Shown here: positions 43,371 through 52,211 of the stretch, piece by piece
How positions within the stretch are numbered: position 1 is the stretch's first letter
Layout of the letters: every line of letters starts with the position of its first letter
NCBI RefSeq assembly: GCF_023208195.1
Contig: NZ_CP060034.1
Span: 2,728,001-2,792,000 of the forward strand
DNA from: Nocardioides sp. InS609-2
Lineage (GTDB): Bacteria; Actinomycetota; Actinomycetes; Propionibacteriales; Nocardioidaceae
Length of the DNA stretch: 64,000 nt
Direction: 5' to 3'
Notes under the pieces: generated by a model
Told to the model about the DNA's origin: nothing
The model's input: the letters and a program-made list of their open reading frames with translations, nothing else
The model's database searches: none
Made by a program: the position numbers and the translations under genes

Positions 43371-44456
43371 ATGAGCCGGGCCGTCTATCTGCACGTCGGA
43401 GCGCCGAAGACGGGCACGACGTACCTCCAGGACCGGCTGATGCTCAACGCCGAATCGCTGGCCGCGCACGGGGTGACGATCCCGACCAAGAACCGCTTCG
43501 TCGACGCCGACCTGTTCCACTTCCGGGCCGCGCTTGACCTGCTCGGCCAGGACTGGGGCGGCGACCCCGGGCACGCCGACGGCAGCTGGGACTCGATGGT
43601 GCGTCGGGTACGACGCGCGCCGGGCGCCGCGATCATCAGCCACGAGATCCTCGGCGCTGCGAAGCCCGACAAGATCGCGAAGGCGATGAACGACTTCGCC
43701 GGCTGTGAGGTGCACGTCGTCTACTCCGCGCGTGACCTTGGCCGCCAGCTGCCGGCTGCCTGGCAGGAGTCGATCAAGCAGGGTCGCAAGTGGACGTTCC
43801 GGCGTTTCCTCAACAAGGTCGAGCGCGGCGAGACGTGGTTCCAGAAGGCCCTCGACCTGCCGACCGTGCTCAACAACTGGAGCGTGAAGCTGCCGCCCGA
43901 GCGCGTGCACGTCGTCACCGTGCCGCACGACCGCGGCCAGGACGAGCTGTGGCAGCGGTTCGCCGAGGCATTCTCGATCGACCCCGCGTGGGCGCCCAAG
44001 GACAGCGAGCGTGCCAATCGTTCGCTCGGCATCGCCGAGACGCAGCTGATCCGCCGGCTCAACCGTCGCCTCGAGCTGTCGGTTCGCCGCGAGCAGACCT
44101 ACGACGCGCTGATCCGCGAGCTGCTGGCCCAGCGTGAGCTGGTGAGCCGCGAGTCCGTGCCGGTGCGGCTGCCGCCCTCGCGCTTCGAGTGGGCCGACCA
44201 GCAGGCCGACCTCTGGATCGACTGGGTCAAGGGCAGCGGCGTGCACGTCGTCGGGGACGTCGACGACCTCCGCCCGCGCCGCCCACCCGAGGGCACCCAG
44301 TGGCGCGACCCCGACCGGGTCGGCGCCAAGCTCCAGCTCGACGCAGCACTCGACGCCCTGAGCGTGATGACCCGCGAGGCCGCCGCGCGACCCGACCCCG
44401 AGCGTGCGCTGGGCTACCGGATCCGCGAGAACAGCAAGCGCTTGCGGCGCCGATGA
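43371..44456 (+). CDS. Sulfotransferase-like protein (first of a pair)
   Basis: 361 residues. The N-terminal P-loop VYLHVGAPKTGTTYLQDRLM is the 5'-phosphosulfate-binding loop of PAPS-dependent sulfotransferases. VVYSARDLGRQLPAAWQESI resembles the 3'-phosphate-binding region. The acceptor is not predictable. Overlap with the next gene is ATGA. It is similar along its length to the product of 45592-46806, so these are paralogues around one unrelated gene. Confidence 0.72.
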   Translation: MSRAVYLHVGAPKTGTTYLQDRLMLNAESLAAHGVTIPTKNRFVDADLFHFRAALDLLGQDWGGDPGHADGSWDSMVRRVRRAPGAAIISHEILGAAKPDKIAKAMNDFAGCEVHVVYSARDLGRQLPAAWQESIKQGRKWTFRRFLNKVERGETWFQKALDLPTVLNNWSVKLPPERVHVVTVPHDRGQDELWQRFAEAFSIDPAWAPKDSERANRSLGIAETQLIRRLNRRLELSVRREQTYDALIRELLAQRELVSRESVPVRLPPSRFEWADQQADLWIDWVKGSGVHVVGDVDDLRPRRPPEGTQWRDPDRVGAKLQLDAALDALSVMTREAAARPDPERALGYRIRENSKRLRRR

Positions 44457-45595
44457 GCCAGACCGACCAGACCGGGAGCACCGGCCTCGACCGGGCCTGG
44501 GGCTGGGTCGAGCACCTGCGCGCTGGCGGCACCACCGGCTGGCGCGATTGGCGTACGACGACGGCGCCGAACTCTGGGCACGGCCGCGTCGTACCCGGAG
44601 CCCAACAGCTGGAGCTGCTCCGCCGGGTCAACGCCGTCGCGCGCCCGGCCCCAGGGCTGGCCGAACGCATCCTCGGCGCCAGCGCGCCCGGCCGCGGGCG
44701 ACCCGACCTCGAGCTGGTGGGAGCCGCAGAGGAGTCGCCGTTCGGAGCCCGACCCGTCGACCCGGGTGACCTCGGCGACCACGAGCTGCTGCGCGTCGCG
44801 GCCCACCTCATCGCCGAGGACGTCGCCGCTGCGGGCGTCCCGACCGACCGCGAGCCGGCCATGCCGAGGCCGTGGCGCAAGCGCTACCGGCTGGTGGGCG
44901 ACCCGCTGCTGAGCGATCCGGTACGGCGCCACCTCATCGCCCGCGGCCACCCTCCGCGTCCCAAGGGCGACATCATCGTGGTCGGCGCCGATCTCGGCCA
45001 GATGCTCTCCGACGCCTGGACCGCCCGCTGCTTCGGGCAGGGTGCGATGCCGTGGCCCGACTTCGTCGACACCTGGCGCCAGCGGCGCCGGCTGCCTCCG
45101 CGCATCGACCTGCCGCGCCTCGCCGCGACCTGGGCCGAGCGCCGCGGCGCCGACCGGGTGCACATCGTGCTCGAGCCGGCCGCCCTGCGCGGGCGCGTCG
45201 GCGTACGCCGTCTCCCGAGGCCGGAGACCCGGTCGGCCGACGCCGCCGAGCTGGCCAGGCGGGTGGCCGCGATGCTCGGGCTGATGGTGACCCCGCCGGT
45301 GCGGGGTGAGCTGATGATGGGCACGTTCTGGCCGCGCCTCGCCGACGCGCCCGGGCGACCGGCCGGCGTACCCGCTGAGCTGCACGGGTGGCTGACCACC
45401 CGCGCGACGGCGATGGCCACGGAGCTGCGTCGCGCTGGATACCCTGTGCACGGCGACCTGGAGGCACTCGTGCCCTCGCTGGTCAAGGAGCCTTCGCTGC
45501 CGACCACCGGCGGCGCGCTCGAGCTGGCGGTCCGGACGCTGCTGGGTGCTGGCGCCGAGACGGCCACAAGAGACGCGGAAGGGGTGGCGCGGTGA
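44453..45595 (+). CDS. Protein of unknown function between two sulfotransferase-like genes
   Basis: 380 residues, soluble, arginine- and proline-rich. No family is recognised. Visible features are an N-terminal LDRAWGWVEHLRAGGTTGWR, a central basic region with WRKRYRLVGDPLLSDPVRRH, and a C-terminal helical part (LHGWLTTRATAMATELRRAG). No signal peptide, membrane segment or nucleotide loop is seen. It overlaps both neighbours by four bases (ATGA and GTGA), so the three proteins are made together and probably act together. Confidence 0.7.
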   Translation: MSQTDQTGSTGLDRAWGWVEHLRAGGTTGWRDWRTTTAPNSGHGRVVPGAQQLELLRRVNAVARPAPGLAERILGASAPGRGRPDLELVGAAEESPFGARPVDPGDLGDHELLRVAAHLIAEDVAAAGVPTDREPAMPRPWRKRYRLVGDPLLSDPVRRHLIARGHPPRPKGDIIVVGADLGQMLSDAWTARCFGQGAMPWPDFVDTWRQRRRLPPRIDLPRLAATWAERRGADRVHIVLEPAALRGRVGVRRLPRPETRSADAAELARRVAAMLGLMVTPPVRGELMMGTFWPRLADAPGRPAGVPAELHGWLTTRATAMATELRRAGYPVHGDLEALVPSLVKEPSLPTTGGALELAVRTLLGAGAETATRDAEGVAR

Positions 45596-46806
45596 GCAAG
45601 CGGGTGCTGGTGCACGTCGGCACTCCCAAGACCGGCACCTCGCACCTCCAGGACGTGCTGCACCGCAACCGTGAACGCCTCGCGACGCACGGCATCCTCT
45701 ACCCGGCTGAGCGCTTCGACGAGCACTTCCTGGCTGCGCTCGACCTGATGAAGCTGACCTGGGGCGGCCTCGAGCTCCAGGCCGTCGGCGCCTGGGACCG
45801 CTTGGCCGCCGACGTCCGCGCCTGGCCCGGCACCTCGGTCGTCAGCCACGAGATCCTCGCGACCGCGTCGCGCACCCAGGTCGACCGGGCGCTCACCTCG
45901 CTGGGAGCTGATGACGGCGCCGAGATACACCTGATCCTGTCCGTGCGCGATCTCGTCCGGCAGATCCCGGCCGAGTGGCAGGAGAACGTCAAGCACCGCA
46001 GCGTCATCACCTACGAGCGCTTCCTCGAGGTCATCACCGACCCCGAGCGCGACAGCCGCATCGGCACGTGGTTCTGGGGTGTCCAGGAGATCCCCGACAT
46101 CATCAACCGCTGGGGCGCGGCGATCCCGCCCGACCGCATCCACCTCGTCACCGTGCCCGCTCCGGGTGCGCCGCGCGACGAGCTGTGGCGCCGGTTCAGC
46201 CTCGCCTTCGGCCTCGACGGGCTCGACCTCGACCTGACACCCGAGCGCGCCAACCCCTCCCTCGGCGTGCCCGAGACCGCGCTCGTACGCCGCATCAACC
46301 GCAAGATCATCAAGGTCGTCGACCCCGGTGACTACCGCCCGCTGGTGCGCGAGCTGCTCGCCCACCAGACGCTGTCGAGCCGTGGTCGCTCGTCCCGGCT
46401 GGCGCTGCCGCCGCACCTGCACACCTGGGCGCAGGAGGTCTCGCAGCGCTGGGTCGACGACATCGAGAAGCAGGGGTACGACGTCATCGGCGATGTCGCC
46501 GACCTGATCGGACCGCCGCCGCCCACGTCGTACGCCGACCCCGACCACCCCGACGAGGGTGAGGTGGCGTCGGCCGCGCTCGACTCGATCAAGGCGCTGC
46601 TCGTCGAGACCACCCGGCTGCGGCGCGTCGAGGAGGACCTCCATCGCGAGCTGTCCGACACCCGCTCACAGCTCGAGCGGGCCTATCTGCGGCCGACGTA
46701 CAGGATGCGCGAGAAGCTCGTACGACGCCTCGAGACCGGACGCGTCGGGCGGATCGGGCTCGGCGCCTACCGCCGGTTGCGCGGCAGGAGCTCGCGCTCG
46801 GCGTAG
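45592..46806 (+). CDS. Sulfotransferase-like protein (second of a pair)
   Basis: 404 residues from GTG 45592. The PAPS loop is VLVHVGTPKTGTSHLQDVLH, and LILSVRDLVRQIPAEWQENV matches the paralogue's second motif. Compared with it, the C-terminus is longer: a coiled-coil-like stretch (LLVETTRLRRVEEDLHRELS) and a basic tail (YRMREKLVRRLETGRVG), a pattern of glycan- or cell-surface-modifying enzymes. The 3' end overlaps the convergent ecsC-like gene by 40 bases. Confidence 0.72.
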   Translation: MSKRVLVHVGTPKTGTSHLQDVLHRNRERLATHGILYPAERFDEHFLAALDLMKLTWGGLELQAVGAWDRLAADVRAWPGTSVVSHEILATASRTQVDRALTSLGADDGAEIHLILSVRDLVRQIPAEWQENVKHRSVITYERFLEVITDPERDSRIGTWFWGVQEIPDIINRWGAAIPPDRIHLVTVPAPGAPRDELWRRFSLAFGLDGLDLDLTPERANPSLGVPETALVRRINRKIIKVVDPGDYRPLVRELLAHQTLSSRGRSSRLALPPHLHTWAQEVSQRWVDDIEKQGYDVIGDVADLIGPPPPTSYADPDHPDEGEVASAALDSIKALLVETTRLRRVEEDLHRELSDTRSQLERAYLRPTYRMREKLVRRLETGRVGRIGLGAYRRLRGRSSRSA

Positions 46807-47447
46807 CGGCCGATGCGCCAGGTGGCGAAGCCGTCGGCGCCTGCGCCGACCAGTCCGCCGACGACGGGCACGCGGCGGCCGATCGTGGTCGCCAGCTTCT
46901 TGCCCGCCACCCGGGCGATCAGGTCGGAGGCGACGACGGCAGCGATGACCGTGTCGAGGTGCGGGTCGTGGGCCGGCGCGGTGGCCAGCGCCATCGGCGG
47001 GGCCGGCAGCTTCTTCTTCTTCACCATCTCGGCGACCTGCTCGTCGCCGAGGAGGCAGGCGAGGATCGCATTGCGGACCTTGGGGTCGTCGAGGTCGTAG
47101 CCGCGCAGGTGTGCGATGCCGGCGATCATCCGGCACTGCACAAGCGCCAGGCCGGAGATGTTCGCCGGGATCGTCAGGGTCGCGGTGACCAGCCCGCCGA
47201 TGTTGGTCACGAAGCCCTGGGCGCCGGCGTACCGGACGTGGTTCTCGATCACTTCGTGGATGGCCCGGTCGACGTTGCCCTTCTGCTCGGCCAGCTGCTT
47301 GTCGGCCGCCTTGGCGGCGGGCGGGAGCGGTCCGATGCCGGCGATTGCGCGCGACAGCGCCTCGCGGACGAAGCCGGTGGTCAGCCCCGGAGCCAGCTCG
47401 GTGATCCGAGGGGCCAGGCTCTTGCCGATGTTCGAGGAGACACCCAT
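46767..47447 (-). CDS. EcsC-family protein
   Basis: 226 residues. Family features include HVRYAGAQGFVTNIGGLVTA and a hydrophobic centre IPANISGLALVQCRMIAGIA, then GRRVPVVGGLVGAGADGFAT near the end. EcsC-type proteins are membrane-associated and of unknown role. It shares 40 bases with the opposing sulfotransferase gene. Confidence 0.75.
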   Translation of the reverse strand: MGVSSNIGKSLAPRITELAPGLTTGFVREALSRAIAGIGPLPPAAKAADKQLAEQKGNVDRAIHEVIENHVRYAGAQGFVTNIGGLVTATLTIPANISGLALVQCRMIAGIAHLRGYDLDDPKVRNAILACLLGDEQVAEMVKKKKLPAPPMALATAPAHDPHLDTVIAAVVASDLIARVAGKKLATTIGRRVPVVGGLVGAGADGFATWRIGRYAERELLPRNRR

Positions 47448-47479
47448 GCCGCCAGCCTACGGGGCACTACGGTGAGGCC

Positions 47480-48166
47480 GTGCCCGTCGAACCCGCTGTC
47501 AGCCCGTGGCAGCTGCCGGGCCTGGGGGAGATGGACCCCGACGACGACCTGGTCGCGATCGGCGCCGACCTCGAGCCGGGCACCCTCCTCGCCGCCTACC
47601 GGCAGGGGCTGTTCCCGATGCCGATCGGGCGGCCGCACGATCCGCCGTACTGGTTCTGCCCCGTACGACGCGGCGTGCTCGAGCTCGCCGACCTGCGCGT
47701 GACGCGGTCGCTGCGCCGGGCCTGCCCCACGTACGAGATCCGTGTCGACACCGCCTGCGCGGAGGTCATCGACGCCTGCGCCGATCCGACCCGGCCGGAC
47801 GGCTGGATCGACGCCGACATCCGGGCGGCGTACCTCCGGCTGCACGACCTCGGCTGGGTGCACTCGGTCGAGGCGTGGCGTGACGGCCGGCTCGCCGGTG
47901 GCCTGTACGGCGTGGCGATCGGTGGTCTGTTCGCGGGGGAGTCGATGTTCCACCGCGAGCGCGACGCGTCGAAGGTGGCCCTGGTCGGGCTGGTCGACCT
48001 CCTGCACCAGGCGCCCGGTGACCGGCTCGTAGACGTGCAGTGGCGCACCGACCACCTCGCGACGCTGGGGGTGAGCGAGACGAGCCGGACGGACTATGCG
48101 GCCCGGCTGGCCGGCGTACTCGGGGTGCCTCTGCCGCCCGCGTTCGACTCGACCCAACAGGCATGA
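47480..48166 (+). CDS. aat: Leucyl/phenylalanyl-tRNA--protein transferase
   Basis: 228 residues. Aat motifs: LLAAYRQGLFPM, WFCPVRRGVLEL, GWIDADIRAAYLRLHDLGWV and GGLFAGESMFHRERDASKVA. The enzyme adds Leu or Phe to N-terminal Arg/Lys and so marks proteins for ClpAP/ClpS degradation (N-degron pathway). GTG 47480 is the only start that keeps the conserved N-terminal LPGLGEMDPDDDLVAIGADL. Confidence 0.9.
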   Translation: MPVEPAVSPWQLPGLGEMDPDDDLVAIGADLEPGTLLAAYRQGLFPMPIGRPHDPPYWFCPVRRGVLELADLRVTRSLRRACPTYEIRVDTACAEVIDACADPTRPDGWIDADIRAAYLRLHDLGWVHSVEAWRDGRLAGGLYGVAIGGLFAGESMFHRERDASKVALVGLVDLLHQAPGDRLVDVQWRTDHLATLGVSETSRTDYAARLAGVLGVPLPPAFDSTQQA

Positions 48167-48224
48167 AGCGGCGCCCATAGGGCAGGGTGTCGGTGACAGC
48201 CTGAAGCTTTCGAGGGGAATCGCC

Positions 48225-48680
48225 ATGAAGCACGCACTGCTCGCCGCATCACTCGTCCTGGTCGCCGGCGGTGTCGTTGCGTGCGGTGGTGGTGGCGGTG
48301 GTGGCGCGCCCGCGGATGCGTCGAAGGCGGAGTTCTGCGACGGCTACCAGTCGCTGTTCACCGACCTGGCTGCGATGAGCAAGGACGGCGAGGCGCCCGG
48401 CGACGAGGAGACGCTCGAGGCGGTCAAGAGCTGGGCCAAGAATCTGGAAGACATCGGCACGCCCGAGGGCATCTCCGACGACGCCCGCGAGGGCTTCGAG
48501 CTCACCCTGGACGAGGTCAGCGACCTCGACATCGAGGAGCTGAAGAAGACCAGCCTCGAGGACCTCGGCGCCGACATCTCCGACGACGAGAAGAAGCAGG
48601 CCGAGGCGTTCACCACCTACGTCACCGACAGCTGCGGCAACCCGCTCGAGGACCTGATGCCGTCCGACGCGCCCAGCTGA
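48225..48680 (+). CDS. Small acidic lipoprotein
   Basis: 151 residues. ATG 48225 has GAGGGGAA upstream. Signal peptide KHALLAASLVLVAGG, lipobox GVVAC, then a run of seven glycines and a very acidic helical domain with two cysteines (KAEFCDGYQSL; VTDSCGNPLED), probably a disulfide. Such lipoproteins are common in actinobacteria and have no assigned function. A family A repeat follows 11 bases after the stop. Confidence 0.75.
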   Translation: MKHALLAASLVLVAGGVVACGGGGGGGAPADASKAEFCDGYQSLFTDLAAMSKDGEAPGDEETLEAVKSWAKNLEDIGTPEGISDDAREGFELTLDEVSDLDIEELKKTSLEDLGADISDDEKKQAEAFTTYVTDSCGNPLEDLMPSDAPS

Positions 48681-48690
48681 CCGTTCTCGT

Positions 48691-48731
48691 TGGTCGAGTG
48701 CCCGCGAGGGACGAGCGGGTGTATCGAGACC
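48691..48731 (+). repeat. Interspersed repeat family A, copy 2 (41 bp)
   Basis: Matches 11816-11856 at 40 of 41 positions (A to G at position 20). Like copy 1 it lies just downstream of a rightward gene. Confidence 0.85.
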
Positions 48732-48741
48732 CGCCGATCAC

Positions 48742-48924
48742 TCAGCGACCCAACAGCCTGCGCAGCCAACCACCGCCGGCGGCGTCGATCTCGGTCCTGC
48801 TGTGCCCGCCCGGACACCAGTCCGCGGCTGGCACGCCGGCCTTGACCTGACCGACGTGCTGGCCGCACCCGGCCCAGGTCGTCTTGCCACACGTCCTGCA
48901 TCGCACTGCTCGGCACATGGACAC
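48742..48924 (-). CDS. Small zinc-ribbon-like protein
   Basis: 60 residues. CRTCGKTTWAGCGQHVGQV carries the cysteine knuckle, followed by GVPAADWCPGGH and a basic C-terminus ending RRLLGR. This is a widespread short actinobacterial protein of unknown role, not the overlapping frame in the same span. Start is GTG 48924 (GAGGCG upstream) or ATG 48918. Confidence 0.65.
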   Translation of the reverse strand: MSMCRAVRCRTCGKTTWAGCGQHVGQVKAGVPAADWCPGGHSRTEIDAAGGGWLRRLLGR

Positions 48925-48933
48925 ATCGTCGCC

Positions 48934-50292
48934 TCACATCACCGCATCGAACAACCCGATCACGACACCCGCCAGAGCGCAGGCCCCGAGTGTGCGCAGC
49001 ACCGACCAGCCGCGCCAGAAGATGAGCGCGCAGCCGAGCCCGGTGATCGCCAGCGCGGCCCACTGGACCGAGTCGAGCACAGGCGTCTCGAAGGAGAACG
49101 GCCCGGTGGTGATGCGCCGGGTATCGCCGAAGAGAGTGTGGAGCGCGAAGTAGATCGCGAGGTTGGCGATGACACCGACGACGGCTGCGGTGATGCCGGT
49201 CAGAGCCGTCGCGAGGGCGCGGTTGCCGCGCAACCGTTCGACGTACGGCGCGCCGAGCAGGATGAACAGGAAGCACGGCACGAACGTGACCCATGTCGTC
49301 AGCAGGGCCGCGATGGTGGCCGCGACCCACGGGTTGAGGTCTCCGGGAGCACGGAAGGCGCCGACGAAAGCGACGAACTGGACGACCATGACGAGCGGGC
49401 CGGGCGTGGTCTCGGCAAGGGCGAGTCCGCGGACCATCTCGCCGGGGGCGAGCCAGCCGTAGACCTGGACGGCTTGCTGGGCGACGTACGCCAGGACGGC
49501 GTACGCCCCTCCGAAGGTGACGACCGCGGCACCGGAGAAGAAGACGCCCTGGTCGACGAAGATGCTGGATCGCCCGAACGCCAGCGCGGCCAGCGCGACC
49601 GGCGTCGCCCACAGCACGAGGCCGGTGACGAGGATCATCGCCGATCGTCGACCGGACGGGCGCTCGGCGTGCAGCGCGTCGTCGGGGATGAGGGGCGGCG
49701 GACCGTCATCGACTGCTGTCCCCTTCGGGGCGGTGAGGTCGGGGATGGCCCGGCCGAGCAGCCAGCCGATGAAGGCTGCTGCCGCAACGACAACAGGAAA
49801 GGGCACTGCGAACAGTGTCAGGGACAGGAAGGCGGCGAGGGCCAGCCCGACGAGCGCTGGATGGCTCAGGCCCTTCCTGCCGACACGGATGACGGCCTGG
49901 ACGACGATGGCGATGACCGCCGGTGCCAGCCCCAGGAACAGTGCTTCGACCACCGTGGTGTCGCCGTAGGCGACGTACACCCCTGACAGGACGAGAAGCG
50001 CGACGACGCCAGGCAGGATGAACAGGATCCCCGCGACGAGCGCGCCTCTGACGCCGTTGAGGAGCCACCCGACGTAGGTCGCCAGCTGTTGCGCCTCGGG
50101 GCCGGGCAACAGGGTGCAGTAGGAGAGCGCGAAGAGGAACCGCTGCTGGCCGATCCACCGCTTCTCCTCGACCAGGGTGCGCTGCATGACGGCGATCTGG
50201 CCGGCGGGACCGCCGAAGGTCTGCAACGAGATGGCGAACCAGGCCCTGGTGGCCTCGCGCAGTGGGATCACGTCGCGGGTCTGGGCGCTCAC
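48934..50292 (-). CDS. chrA: Chromate efflux transporter ChrA
   Basis: 452 residues, two homologous halves with about ten to twelve helices (long-chain CHR family). Each half keeps its signature: FGGPAGQIAVMQ with LPGPEAQQLATYVGW in the first, FGGAYAVLAYVAQQAV with ETTPGPLVMVVQFVAFVG in the second. It exports chromate from the cytoplasm. GTG 50292 overlaps the chrB C-terminal gene by four bases, so the three chr genes form one operon. Confidence 0.9.
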   Translation of the reverse strand: MSAQTRDVIPLREATRAWFAISLQTFGGPAGQIAVMQRTLVEEKRWIGQQRFLFALSYCTLLPGPEAQQLATYVGWLLNGVRGALVAGILFILPGVVALLVLSGVYVAYGDTTVVEALFLGLAPAVIAIVVQAVIRVGRKGLSHPALVGLALAAFLSLTLFAVPFPVVVAAAAFIGWLLGRAIPDLTAPKGTAVDDGPPPLIPDDALHAERPSGRRSAMILVTGLVLWATPVALAALAFGRSSIFVDQGVFFSGAAVVTFGGAYAVLAYVAQQAVQVYGWLAPGEMVRGLALAETTPGPLVMVVQFVAFVGAFRAPGDLNPWVAATIAALLTTWVTFVPCFLFILLGAPYVERLRGNRALATALTGITAAVVGVIANLAIYFALHTLFGDTRRITTGPFSFETPVLDSVQWAALAITGLGCALIFWRGWSVLRTLGACALAGVVIGLFDAVM

Positions 50293-50723
50293 GCGGGGGC
50301 GTCCTTCCCGAGGATCATGCTGCGCCGGAAGTAGTCGTAGAGCCCGTCGAAGATCGGCCCGGTGAGGGCGAGGACCGTGGGGTCGTCCTGCGTCATCGAC
50401 AGACCTCGGAGGACCACGTCCAGGCCGGGTGCCTCCGGCGCGTCGTACCGGCCGTCCTCGAGGTCGGCCTCGTGGATGATCGCCGCAATCCGCCACAGCA
50501 CCGGATCATGCAGGTCGTGGCGGCGCAACAGGGTCTCGAAGGTGCAGTCGTCACCATGATGGCCGTATTCGACCCCGCGCATGTCGAAGGGAGTGGCGCC
50601 GGCTGGCACGTCGTCGGGCGCCGAGACGAAGACGAACTCCGCCGCAGGGTCGATGCACCGCCGGATCAGCCAGGCTGATGAGGCCCGGTCGATGTGGATG
50701 CCGGCGCGCGTGGCCCACCTCAT
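50289..50723 (-). CDS. chrB: ChrB C-terminal domain protein
   Basis: 144 residues corresponding to the C-terminal (chromate resistance exported protein-type) domain of ChrB: RAGIHIDRASSAWLIRRCID, FDMRGVEYGHHGDDCTFETL and LHDPVLWRIAAIIHEADLED. In most bacteria it is the second half of one ChrB protein that senses chromate and regulates chrA. Here it is a separate gene whose ATG overlaps the stop of the N-terminal-domain gene. Confidence 0.82.
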   Translation of the reverse strand: MRWATRAGIHIDRASSAWLIRRCIDPAAEFVFVSAPDDVPAGATPFDMRGVEYGHHGDDCTFETLLRRHDLHDPVLWRIAAIIHEADLEDGRYDAPEAPGLDVVLRGLSMTQDDPTVLALTGPIFDGLYDYFRRSMILGKDAPA

Positions 50724-51208
50724 GACGAGAGCTTCCGCTGCGCTTCGTCGCCTACCGGGCTCTCGCGTACGACGACAGCGAGGGCGGCGAGGGCCGCGAC
50801 CGCTGCCTCGCGCTCTGCGGGTGGGAAGTAGTCGCGGCGTTGCACCCTGCGCAGCTCCCGCCGGAGTCGTATGAGCGCCCGCTCCGGAGCATCGCCCGCG
50901 ATCGCCTCAGTCGCGCGCAGCACGAGCCGCTGGTACTCCTCGGCCCGGGCAGCCGCCATGGCACTGGCCATCGTGCGCTCGTCGGCTGCCGACAACGCCT
51001 CGGACCGCAACAGCAGGGCAGTGCCTCCGGCCTCGATCACCTGGTCTGCAACCCACTCGAGGTGCTCACAGGTCCTGGCATCCTCGGGCAGCGCGGCCGC
51101 GCCGTCGCCGAGCTGCGCCACACCCAGGGCGCGGAGTCGACGCCAGATCGCGATGCGTGGTGCCGACGGGGTGCGGGGCACCTTGTAGATCAGCGAGATC
51201 CACCTCAC
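50720..51208 (-). CDS. chrB: ChrB N-terminal domain protein
   Basis: About 162 residues matching the ChrB N-terminal domain: VRWISLIYKVPRTPSAPRIA, WRRLRALGVAQLGDGAAALP and RRELRRVQRRDYFPPAERE. GTG 51208 is preferred because the family normally begins at WISLIYKVP and GGAGCGG lies upstream; a longer frame from GTG 51229 would start inside the palindrome that probably is the operator. The separation from the C-terminal domain is by an ATGA overlap, not a frameshift within a domain. Confidence 0.78.
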   Translation of the reverse strand: MRWISLIYKVPRTPSAPRIAIWRRLRALGVAQLGDGAAALPEDARTCEHLEWVADQVIEAGGTALLLRSEALSAADERTMASAMAAARAEEYQRLVLRATEAIAGDAPERALIRLRRELRRVQRRDYFPPAEREAAVAALAALAVVVRESPVGDEAQRKLSS

Positions 51209-51220
51209 CCGCTCCGCTGA

Positions 51221-51236
51221 TGTAACCACGGTTACA
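51221..51236. promoter_or_regulatory. Candidate ChrB operator
   Basis: TGTAACCACGGTTACA has 7-bp inverted arms around AC, 13 bases upstream of the chrB start at 51208. TTGACT, a good -35 box, lies at 51266-51261 on the minus strand. The position suits repression of the chr operon. Confidence 0.5.
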
Positions 51237-51293
51237 AACCTTGCCGAAGGCGTTAGAAGGAGTCAAGGGAACCGCACTACATTCAGACGGGCG

Positions 51294-52160
51294 CTACTTC
51301 AGCAGCTTCGACATCCGCCGGTCGGCCAGCGGCTTGCCACCGGTCTGGCAGGTGGCGCAGTACTGGAGGCTCGAGTCGGCGAAGCTCACCTCGCGCACGA
51401 TGTCGCCGCACACCGGGCAGGCCTCGCCGGTGCGTGCGTGCACTGCGAGGTGTGACTTCTTCTCGCCCTTGAGCTCGCTGGCCGCCAGTCCACGGGAGCG
51501 GTCGACGGCGTCACCGAGCGTGCCCTCGATCGCGTCGTACAACGTCTGCAGCTCGGCGTCAGTCAGGCTGCTGGCCGGCTTGAACGGCGACATCCGCGCG
51601 GCGTGCAGGATCTCGTCGGAGTAGGCGTTGCCGATGCCCGCGATGGTGCCCTGGTGGCGCAGCACGCCCTTGATCTGCTTGCGGCCCTCACGCTGGAGGA
51701 TCTCGCCGAGCACGTCGATGGTGAACTCGTCGGCCAGCGGGTCGGGCCCGAGCCGGGCGATGCCGGGGATCTCGGACGGGTCGCGGGAGACGTAGATCGC
51801 GAGGCTCTTCTTGGTGCCGTACTCGGTGATGTCGAGCCCGGTGTCGTCATCGAGCACGACGCGCGCCGCGAGCGGGCTCTTGCTGTTGGGCTTGGCCGGC
51901 AGCTTGGGCACCTCGTCGCGCCAGCGCACCCAGCCCATCCGCGCGAGGTGGAGCACCAGGTGCAGTCCGCTGGCCTCGATGTCGAGGAACTTGCCGCGTC
52001 GGGTGACGCCATCGACCATCGTGCCGTGCAGCGCCTGCAGCGGCGGGTCGAACGTCTTGAGCGCGCTGAACGCGGCCAGGTCGATGCGGGTGATGGCGCG
52101 GTCGCGGAGCCGGCCGGTCAGGTCCTGGGCCAGCGCCTCTACCTCGGGCAGCTCGGGCAC
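51294..52160 (-). CDS. Fpg/Nei-family DNA glycosylase
   Basis: 288 residues. The start MPELPEVEALAQDL supplies the catalytic Pro2 and Glu3; RRGKFLDIEASGLHLVLHLA carries the conserved Lys. GIGNAYSDEILHAA belongs to the H2TH domain, and the zinc finger is CPVCGDIV...YCATCQTGG. It removes oxidised bases and nicks the strand in base excision repair. Whether it prefers 8-oxoguanine (Fpg) or oxidised pyrimidines (Nei) is not decided here. Confidence 0.87.
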   Translation of the reverse strand: MPELPEVEALAQDLTGRLRDRAITRIDLAAFSALKTFDPPLQALHGTMVDGVTRRGKFLDIEASGLHLVLHLARMGWVRWRDEVPKLPAKPNSKSPLAARVVLDDDTGLDITEYGTKKSLAIYVSRDPSEIPGIARLGPDPLADEFTIDVLGEILQREGRKQIKGVLRHQGTIAGIGNAYSDEILHAARMSPFKPASSLTDAELQTLYDAIEGTLGDAVDRSRGLAASELKGEKKSHLAVHARTGEACPVCGDIVREVSFADSSLQYCATCQTGGKPLADRRMSKLLK

Positions 52161-52211
52161 GGCGCCATCCTAGGTCGTGACACGTCACCGTGGCCGAGCC
52201 ACAATGGATCC

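Noticed and set aside
43371..46806. Reading the two P-loop proteins as kinases
   Set aside because: The loop form GAPKTGTTYLQ or GTPKTGTSHLQ at the extreme N-terminus is that of PAPS sulfotransferases, not a Walker A with downstream kinase motifs.
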